A stretch of DNA of 64,000 bases from Cycas panzhihuaensis (taxonomy: Eukaryota > Cycadophyta), in the NCBI GenBank assembly GCA_023213395.1, contig CM041465.1, positions 29,147,741-29,211,740 of the forward strand, written 5' to 3'. The notes below the pieces were generated by a model. The model searched no databases. It had not been told where the DNA came from and worked only from the letters and a program-made list of their open reading frames with translations. This document shows positions 55,900 through 64,000 of the stretch, one piece after another; the stretch's first letter is position 1, and each line of letters starts with the position of its first letter. The translations under genes and the position numbers were made by a program.

Positions 55900-56650
55900 A
55901 ACGTCACGCACGCTTATTTTTGATGAATTTAACATTAACTTTGACGTGGAGAGAGATTTCCTTGTGTCATTTGGCACAGAAACAAGATTCCCTTGTATTT
56001 ACCGAAATGGAGTGCAGCAAGTGTGAGTTAACATAAGCCCCACGGTAAATCATAGAGCAACCCCCAAATTGTGCGACAGCAAAATATGCGATCCACACAA
56101 ATTTGGAGGATAATTAGTAACTTGTTTGCCGTGGACATTCAAATAATTGAAAACACTGGTTCACTAAAATTGATCGGCGTGTGTGCCAGCAGCCCTGCGT
56201 GTGTTTTCATTTATAATTAATAAATAAAAGATAAGTATTTGAAAATAAGAATGCCAAGGAAGGACGAAATTCGGCGTAACTTCCGCTTGGTTATAGCAAC
56301 GGGCGTGGTCCGATTGGGTTGGTAAAAAAGAGGGGAAGGGTGGGTCATATCCAATTTGGCGTTGATGCTGTACTGAAGGTTGTGTGCCAAAAATGAGAAT
56401 AAAGATATTGGTGATGCCTTTAATATTGATTGATGGGTGCACGCGCGGAAACGTAACGCTCCCTGTCAAATACCGCACACTTATTACGCAGTGGGCCCTG
56501 AGATATTTGAAATCTCCGATGACGTCACATCGCCGCTGGGTGGTCTTGTCATTAGTTGTCGACGCAGGCAGTGGGCATTTGCTTTAGGAACCCACCCAGG
56601 AAAAATGCATCGTTTTAGTACGCAACAAAATTAATCTTTTAACGGTACAC
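55900..56650. other. CpG-retaining unique segment, possible host gene flank
   Basis: Differs from everything around it: frequent CpG (GTGCACGCGCGGAAACG, CACATCGCCGCTGG, TTGTCGACGCAGG), higher GC and no transposon signature. Holds a TGACGTCA palindrome at about 56520, the core of plant bZIP/TGA sites. A 104-codon minus-strand frame (56478-56164) and short plus-strand frames match nothing I know. CpG retention suggests it is not methylated like the transposons; it could be a promoter/5' region of a host gene, an unrecognised exon, or recent foreign sequence. Confidence 0.35.
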
Positions 56651-58442
56651 AATAGTCTTTTCCTTGGTTTTTGTTTTTGTTTTTCTTATCAAATTCGAAT
56701 GCATATACCATTGTTACTTGTCACCAAATCACCCTTATGATTGTGTCACCCTACTTTACAATTGTTATTGTCACGAATATCTCAACTTCTTTGAACACAA
56801 TAGACCTTAAATAGAGGCCAATGACTATAATTTTATAGCCACAAACTTTTACCAAGATGTTTGTTAGGGACTGTTTATAAAGTGTTAACACTCAAAGCAA
56901 TATTCTTGTTATTTTGGCTTTTCTTTCATACCTTATTCTTGGCCACAAGAAGGATCAAATATGTACCATAAAAGAATGTAACATTTTGGTTATATTACTT
57001 GTCATTATCTTTTTGAATTAAAAGAATTGCATGTTCTTTCAAGAAAGCACAATGTTATGTTCCCCTACATTATCTTGTAATAGTTTTTTTCAATGTATAT
57101 TGTATTAGGATGAGACACACTATAAATAAAAAGATAGACACACCAATGTATAATGTACTTTAAAAATAATATAATAAAAAGTCTAATCTCCAAAAATCAT
57201 ATAAGATAGCTCATTTATAAGTTTATGGAATAATAAACATCATTCATATAATAAAATGCCTTAAAGTACATATAATAATATCAGTTATAAAGTGCATGGA
57301 TTAAATAGAATGTAAAAGGAATATGTAAATTATCTCTTGTAATTCTACAAAAGGAGAGTGCATCTTCAATATATATTTATATATTATTTTATATATAAAG
57401 TGTTAATAAGAACATTCCATCATGCTATTCATTTTGTAATTCCTAAATCATCTTACATTAATACTATTTACAAACACATCAATCCTTGTAATTTGTATTG
57501 CTTGATGTTATTTTTTGATATAGATATGATTGCAAAACTAATAATGATATGGTTGGGATTTAAAGTATGGTGCCATATATTACATATAATAAACTATATA
57601 ATGGATTTAAGAATATTATTAGAAGATGGTACTTACATGTTATTCTCAATTTTAAGTTTATGAAGCATGAAACATCTATATTATGTATTTCGTAAAAAAA
57701 ATTCAATAGATTTGTGGTGTCAATAAAAGTGTCAATCTCCCATAAGATTAACTCTTCAACACAATATTATGTAACATAAGATAAATTTTAATATCAATAA
57801 TACAATATAATATAGTGTTAATATGTTATATTGTACTATATTTCATTGCATTATATCATATTGTGTTATATTTTATTATAATATGATATAAATATCTTCG
57901 TAAAAGTAGTGGTAATAGATTCCAATAGTTCTATATAAGTATTAGTGAAAACAAATATAAAATAATATCAAAACATACATTTTATTCATCTTAAAACTAA
58001 AAGGTTAAATTTGATAGTCTCTTATTTATTCTATAAAAGACTAATATAACTCAATCACATATGATCTTAAAACACTTATAATTTTTTGTTTCTAAGATTA
58101 AAAAAAAAGTTATGACCATTTTATTATTAAAATATTATATTTTACTAAAGTCGATATTATGTATAATTAGTGGATGAGTCATAATTGGTCGATATAAAAT
58201 AGCTCTCACACATGATGTTATAGGTTAATATATTAATAAAATATTATTAGATGATGATAAGGTGTCATAATTATATAAGGACAAAACATATTGTAAGGCA
58301 AATTAGATCACTTAGTCCTCTTTGTGAGACTATATTACACATCATGAGAATTCTTGATTATCCTTCATTATTATGAGATCTTATATACATTTGGAGGTGT
58401 TTTCTCTTCTTTATGAGTTTTCTACATTAAACATGGTATAAT
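56651..58442. other. AT-rich spacer
   Basis: No gene seen. 57780-57900 is a run of short AT-only near-palindromes (ATATTGTGTTATAT and relatives), compatible with matrix-attachment-like DNA. Confidence 0.5.
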
Positions 58443-58668
58443 TATTGGAATATTAGTAATGCACATTTATTTTGTCCCACATGCAAGTGGGTCCCACTCT
58501 CACTATTATATCATATATTATAAATACACGCATACTGTATCATATGTAATATCTATGGTAAGGATGTTTTGTTAATACAATTTGAGGTACCTTAAGGGTA
58601 TCATTTGATCTTGGAAGTGTTTGTTTTTGTTTGCGAATATTATCTTATTGTAGGTTTGATTTTCAACA
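58443..58668 (+). repeat. 5' LTR of TR-GAG element
   Basis: 226 bp, ends TTTTCAACA; start TG mutated to TA. Confidence 0.9.
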
Positions 58669-58682
58669 TGGTATCAAAGCAC
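58669..58682 (+). promoter_or_regulatory. primer-binding site of TR-GAG element
   Basis: TGGTATCAAAGCAC directly at the LTR end; one base from the iMet-type site. Confidence 0.85.
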
Positions 58683-60451
58683 CCAAGTTGAAAGAGGCGT
58701 TTTTATTTGGTATCGAAGCGGTGATTTGGGAGATGCCATCAAGGGTTGAAAGTATATTTGAGAGAATAAACATTACAATTCCTAAAAAGTAATGGTAAAA
58801 TTAAGACAAAATGGCTTATTCTATAAATTTTAAGTGGTCACACTATAAATTTTGGGATGAAAGTGTGAAAATTGCAGCAAAATTAATTTTGACTTGTTTT
58901 TTTTTCCGTCACCTTATTTTTGGGATAGATCTGCAACATCAACTTCAAAGAGCCATAACTTTTACTACAAGTATCCAAATGACCTCATTTTTTTTTAATT
59001 ATGTGCATTTTTTAATTTGCTTTTCAATAGATTTAGTTTGAGGTTGATTAAAGTTCAGAGTGAAAAGTTATTAGTAGTTTATTAGACGGTACTATTATAG
59101 TCCCTAAAAATCCTAATTGTGAAATTCTTAAAAGGGACATAACTTTTGATCTAGATATCAGAATTCAATTTCATCTAAACCATTAGAATCATATTTCATA
59201 GATCACCATTTCCATCCATATTTTATTTATTTTTGAGCTATATTTTTTCTAGAAATAATTTTTTTAAGAATTTAAGGGTTTCATATTATACTTTGCTTGG
59301 CCACAAAACCATTGCTCTTGGGGCCCAATATATCTATTGTACATATATAGTATTGGAAAAGGATGATACTTTTGGATGATGGTATGAATGAGCTGATACT
59401 CGTAGATATTGATGATATATTTTTCATTTAATAAAAGGGTCTTGTTTTGATAATGAAGTAAGCATGAATTTGTTGTATGACGGTAATTTATTGACAATAT
59501 TTGAGGCATGGATATGGTGCTCTCTCACATGTATTTATATGAGAAAGTTTACAAGCAAGAAATGACATGATTAATGGGTGAGATGAGGCGATTATAGGCT
59601 TTCTTCTATGTAATTTACATGAGAAAATAAGTTGGGTGATGGTGTAATATGAGGTGACTGTTTAAGGCTCTCTTGCGTGTGTTGTATATGGGAGAGTACT
59701 TTTTTAGATGAAATTAAGTCATGTTGATGTGAATGTATCTAGCACTCTATTGGTGATTTGAGGTGTATGATGGTGATTGTTTAATGGCAATTTGAGTGCT
59801 TTCTTATATGTTTTCATTATGAGAGAGCTATTATGACAATGGTATAGTATGATGATGAAGCGATAGTGCATGTGTTTGCATGAATGAGTTAGACGGCATA
59901 CAATAACTTAGTACTTCTTGGAATATGATTTACTTGAAGGAGATTTATGGGCATGATAAGGCAAATTTGAGGATAAGAAAAATGGTGATTTGAGGCAATG
60001 AGGTGCTTGTTGCATGTGAGGTTACATGACAGGATTGGGCATTTGTTGGGCATGTTTAAGGCTGAGATTAGACATGTTTGATGATGTGTTCTTTTAATTG
60101 ATTGAATAAGCAAAGAAGGATGAGTTTCGTTGAAGATACTTGAGTTGTAGGAAAGTAAATTTTGTTGAGCAGTATAGATCATTATATGATTTATAAGGGT
60201 ATGGTTTATTCATTGGTAATGTTGTGGCATGAGTTGTGTTTTGGGCAATTGAGTGTGGTGTGTCTTGGCAATCAAATAGCGACATGTGGCATGTATAATC
60301 ATTATGAGATTTATGAGGCATTGATTTGGTGAAGTGAGTGTTTTAGATTCTATGTGAAAAATGAACAAGGTTATGATGTGATGATGAAGTCAGTGATGTG
60401 AGGACATGAGACATGAGAAAGTTTGTTGAGATTGATAGGTGAATTTATTAA
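58683..60451 (+). other. TR-GAG leader with repeated small hairpins
   Basis: 1.77 kb without ORF. At 59521, 59598, 59666 and 59797 a unit of the type CTCTCT-n-ATGTATTTATATGAGAGA recurs, each able to fold as a short stem. Confidence 0.65.
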
Positions 60452-61594
60452 TTGAAGAGGGACATTGTTTGGAGGTACATTTACAATCATGGAGGAAATA
60501 ATGTGGTTATGTATGTTTATGAAATAAATGAATATTACTTAAGGGATTTGTTTCTTCTGATACCTAAGTGTCATGGAGAAGACTACTTCTTTTGGACGAT
60601 TAAAATGAGATATTTTTTCATAGCTAGAGGTTTGTGGAAGCTTGTTATTAATGGATATGATATCCTTAAGGATGAAGGAGAAAAGGAAATACTTGAGAAG
60701 AAAGAAAAAAAGGCATTCATCATGATTCTTACTATATTAAACAAGGTTGATCTTTCTTCTGCATACCATTTTATCATTCCTAAGATTCAACGTACAAGTA
60801 CTTCTAAGGAAGCATGGGATTTTTTAAGGGATATATTTGAACAAACTCCTAAAGAGATACAACGAATGATTGAAAGGGTAATTAAGGTTAATGATGGTTA
60901 TGGTACATGTATAATGAATGAAGAAAATATTATCAACACTGACGAAACATTATATCAAGATGAAAAATATTTGAATATTAATAAAACTACTACTGAACAT
61001 ATGACTAAATACATTGATAAGACTACAACTATTGATGAAGACATTAAATGTGATGAATCGATAAAGGTTTATTTAGATGAAACCATGATTTTAAGAGAAA
61101 TTGAATATGAATTTGATGGTCCTATAGAAGATGAGTCTTAAATTGATTCAAGTCTCAATGATATTCCTTTTTTGAGCATTTATTCAAGTTCAAAGAATAT
61201 GCAAGTTGATCAAGATTCTACTCTAAAGGTTGAAGAAATCACTATTGTACATGGTGATTAAGAATTTATATAGGATAATGATAACAAACAAGTTGTATTT
61301 GAAGATGGATACTTACAAGTTCTACATCAAAATCAGGCTAAACTAGCCATAATAAAGAATCAGGATTTACACTTGCTAGCACTGTTACATCAACATCATC
61401 ACTACAGGATTGAAGATAGAAATCAAGCTAAGGACATCATCTTACAAAGGTATCAATATAGAATTGAAGATGAAAATCAAGATGAAGACATCATTCTACA
61501 ACAAAGACATCACTACAAGATTGAAGATAAAGATCAAGTTGAAGACATCATCTTCAAGACATCTCCAAGGACAAGGCGTTGCAAATACAAATGA
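60452..61594 (+). pseudogene. gag-like protein of TR-GAG element
   Basis: Open for 229 codons from 60452 (to 61141), then the same frame continues with three stops (61139, 61259 and 61271) to 61594, about 380 codons. The copia gag start is recognised about 32 residues in: DLFLLIPKCHGEDYFFWTIK, MRYFFIARGLWKLVINGYDI, then SAYHFIIPKIQRTSTSKEAW and DFLRDIFE, the UBN2/DUF4219 pattern. No zinc knuckle. The C-terminus is acidic and contains three 18-19-residue repeats (61397-61560). The long stretch without stops in an otherwise decayed region suggests relatively recent activity or chance. Would form particles in trans with an autonomous partner. Confidence 0.75.
61397..61560 (+). repeat. three short in-frame repeats at gag C-terminus
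   Basis: Units start at 61397, 61451 and 61508 (54 and 57 bases): HHYRIEDRNQAKDIILQ, YQYRIEDENQDEDIILQQ, HHYKIEDKDQVEDIIF. Confidence 0.85.
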
Positions 61595-61609
61595 CCTAAA
61601 TATGCATTA

Positions 61610-61843
61610 AGGGGGAGTGTTGAAATATTAGTAATGCACATTTATTTTATCCCACATGCAAGTGGGCCCCATTCTCACTATCATGTCATATATTATAAAT
61701 ACACACATAGTGTATCATATGTAATATCTGTGGTAAGGATGTTTTGTTAATACAATTTGAGGTACCTTAAGGGTACCATTTGATCCTAGAGGTGTTTGTT
61801 TCTGTTTGTGAATATTATCTTATTGCAAGTTTGATTTCCAATG
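61610..61843 (+). repeat. polypurine tract and 3' LTR of TR-GAG element
   Basis: AAGGGGGAG, then LTR from TGTTGAAATATT (61619) to about 61843. Confidence 0.88.
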
Positions 61844-62180
61844 ATAACACATATTATTACATAATTAACTCTTTGCCCTTATCTTATCATTATATTATCA
61901 ATTGATCACATGATTATATTTATTTATCTGCTTGATTATATAAGTTCATTATCAAAATGTTAACATGGTATGAAAACCTATACAAAACTTTTAACATCTA
62001 TCTGAGCTTCTACATAAGTCATTTTATAAATTTTAACATAGTACTAGAGCACAGATGAAGAGATCATGAAGAGACTTATTAAAACCAAGGTGAAGTATAA
62101 AGATAAAGGTCTTGAGGAGACATTATATCAAAGTGACATAATAGAAGAAAAATAAGTTAAAGATGTTATATAACCCTCTA
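61844..62180 (+). other. possible LTR end and PBS of a decayed copia
   Basis: At 62036-62051, ACATAGTACTAGAGCAC resembles an LTR end (ACA) followed by a mutated iMet PBS. The next 120 bases include an open stretch (EEIMKRLIKTKVKYKDKGLE). No partner LTR was found. Weak. Confidence 0.3.
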
Positions 62181-62192
62181 CCACAAGAAGAA

Positions 62193-62420
62193 CTAAACCA
62201 TTAGCATGTGATCGAGTGACTAAAGGTTAATGCTAGTTCTTAAGTTATATGCATGAGTTGTTATGTGTATTAATAGAATTAGAGGTTATTTTCTTATTAC
62301 ATAACAACTTAATACTAGGCATAAATGGTTAAACTAACACTTTCCTAAGGAGACTTGATTGGTTAGTATTAGCCATTAACCTTTGTGCATGAGTTGCTTA
62401 TGTCTATTAATAGGAATTGA
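62193..62420 (+). repeat. degenerate tandem duplication
   Basis: GCATGAGTTGTTATGTGTATTA (62251) and GCATGAGTTGCTTATGTCTATTA (62389) with their surroundings form a diverged duplication of about 70 bases, spaced near 138. Confidence 0.55.
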
Positions 62421-62707
62421 GGTCATTTCTTCCACAAATTATATCTTGTATAAAGGGGGTTTATCTTGCTTATTTAAAGGCCTATTTATTATAAAAGGTG
62501 GTTATTGAGTCTTGTTACTTTTATGAAGGTTATACTTTGGTGCCTCCTTTTGGTGATCTTTCGTGCTCTTTGAGTAAACTTGTGCATTCATCCCTCGTAA
62601 TATATCTTTCAATTTATAATAAAGTGTTATTATATTATCCAATATTTATGTGTTTATGCTTAGGTTAGAGAATTATTAGAGTAAGTTCATTTTAAGTGGT
62701 ATCAGAG
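62390..62707 (+). repeat. 3' part of an LTR with PBS; element leaves the window
   Basis: 62697-62707 reads TGGTATCAGAG (iMet PBS). The sequence before it has the character of an LTR R/U5 region (TATAAAG near 62453 as a possible TATA box, AATAAAG near 62620 as a possible polyadenylation signal). The LTR start is unclear, perhaps within 62180-62390. Confidence 0.55.
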
Positions 62708-64000
62708 TGAGGTACCGAATCTAGTAGAAGTAGCCAAACAAATAAAAAAAGGTGGAAGAAATAGGAAAATATTCACTTACCCTTGATAAATCTCTTAAAC
62801 CTTTCTTTTTACAATCTATTCTATTCAATTTATTTGGCTTTTCTATTCAAAAGTTAGCTACAAGTGGGCAATAAGAGTCAAGTCCCACATATCCCTTCCC
62901 CTAGTGTCTAGGTAGAGACCTTGTGTTCAGAGTCTTTAAACATTATAGGGATCTATTGTTTTAGACTAAGCATATATAGGTACATGCATGTACATAAAGT
63001 GAAGTAGATCAAACTGCTTATATAAAACTTAGTTATGAAATTGAGCCACCATGTATCTTTGGGTATATTAGAGGACTCTTGTAGGCTCCCTTGCTTTACC
63101 TAAAATAAGAAGAACCTTCAACCATCTATCCTCTATGGTACATCAATTAGTCATTATTGCTACGAAGCTACTCCTCATGAACACCCTAGTACAATTATCA
63201 TAACTATGAGTATGAATTTTCTCTATAGTTAGTACCATGAGAAATTGGACCAAGTAGTAGTAACAATTGGGAAGTTTATTAAAGGGCATGTAGAATGAGG
63301 TATAATATTATTTTTAAGCCTTAGATACTTTTATATCCCTATAGTTGTAAATCTGCCCAAAGAAGAGGGTTATACAAATAATAAAAAAGTGAATTCCTTT
63401 AAAGTAATCTAAGACGATTATACTTTTATTTGAGATCCCAAGACTATTGAATTCTCAAGATAGATCAAAAGCATAATATTGAAGTTGCAACATCTACATA
63501 ATGACAATGCATGCATTATGGCCATGATAACACGATTATTCTAACCTATAGTACATAGACGATAATAGAACATTAAAGAATTTTTTTGTCTAAAACTTTA
63601 ACTTAAATTCTATTCGTCATACCTAGTCTTCGCTTAGAGTCTATCATCCAAAAAAAAAAAGAAAAAAAAAAAGAGAAAAATAGTCTACAGGGTCACTTTT
63701 GTGAATACTTCTCTAATTTAGACAAAACCTACACTAATATACTTGAAATTAGAAAGAAATTTCTATATCTATAAAATTATCCTACAAATTAATAGGTCTT
63801 ATTTTGATTAACATGTCACATTGGTCATTTTTTATTAGGGTAAATTTAATCATCAGTTTCAAGATATAATGATATATAAGCACGTCATAGGCCCCACTGC
63901 CCAACTTCCACCCTCAAAACTTACCTATACCATTTTGATGAGTACTTCATAATTATCTTAATGCTCTAGGTGATATTATTATGTATTTTTTAGGGTCAAT
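62708..64000 (+). other. presumed leader of that element, no gene recognised
   Basis: AT-rich, no gag-like ORF seen before the window ends. 63651-63680 is an A-rich run broken by G. Confidence 0.4.

Larger units (their letters stand above)
58443..61843 (+). mobile_element. non-autonomous LTR element with gag only (TR-GAG type)
   Basis: 3.4 kb with 226/225-bp LTRs (about 20 differences by eye), flanks ATAAT and ATAAC as a near-perfect TSD, iMet-like PBS at 58669 and polypurine tract AAGGGGGAG at 61610-61618. The interior holds only a copia-style gag ORF; no protease, integrase, RT or RNase H is recognisable, and length leaves no room for them. It would need enzymes from an autonomous copia relative. 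Confidence 0.88.

Noticed and set aside
56164-56478. 104-codon minus-strand frame as a host gene
   Set aside because: No recognisable domain, no splice or start context; kept only as part of the CpG-retaining segment.
57358-57663. 101-codon AT-rich frame
   Set aside because: Ile/Tyr/Phe-rich translation typical of AT-rich non-coding DNA.

Overview
This 64 kb window is nuclear DNA of a land plant with a large, transposon-filled genome. I see no bacterial signals (no operons, no Shine-Dalgarno spacing). Almost every recognisable coding stretch belongs to an LTR retrotransposon (Ty1/copia or Ty3/gypsy) or to a plant-type L1 LINE, and all are broken by stops and frameshifts. The paired LTRs I compared by eye differ by roughly 8-20 %, mostly C/T and G/A transitions, so these are old, methylation-decayed insertions. 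That, with the low GC and long AT-rich spacers, would suit a gymnosperm or another slowly purging plant genome, but the species cannot be fixed from the sequence. I found no intact host gene.

Layout. 1-2550 is AT-rich DNA with a tRNA-like relic and tandem repeats; the 5' LTR and primer-binding site (PBS) of a minus-strand copia-like element lie at 2535-2886. 2914-10370 holds a broken plus-strand spliced gene resembling a plant mobile domain protein, split by a complete minus-strand copia element (copia-1, 3536-8871, TSD TGGAG). 10380-19767 is a minus-strand Tat-like gypsy element (gypsy-1); the spliced gene lies antisense at its 3' side, as known for Tat-lineage antisense ORFs. 20041-22360 is the 3' half of a plus-strand copia (copia-2). 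22764-29417 is a full-length plus-strand L1 with ORF1, endonuclease, RT, zinc finger, RNase H, tail and TSD.

30498-54424 is a multi-level nest. Copia-A (LTRs 30498-30801 and 54124-54424) contains minus-strand gypsy-2 (31902-48619, TSD ATATA) in its leader. Gypsy-2 in turn carries copia-B in its 3' LTR (32571-40090, TSD AAAAT) and, in pol between RNase H and integrase, a composite element with 81-bp LTRs (41883-44540). The composite is the most unusual object: a TRIM-like element enclosing a head-to-head inverted copy of itself and two out-of-order pieces of a copia-B relative, joined at short microhomologies.

54425-58442 is mostly AT-rich spacer, with an unusual CpG-containing segment at 55900-56650. 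58443-61843 is a small non-autonomous LTR element that keeps only a gag-like ORF (TR-GAG type). 61844-64000 contains degenerate leader sequence and the 3' end of an LTR plus PBS whose element leaves the window.

The genes do not work together as a pathway. The window is a record of successive insertions whose order can be read from nesting, TSDs and LTR divergence.
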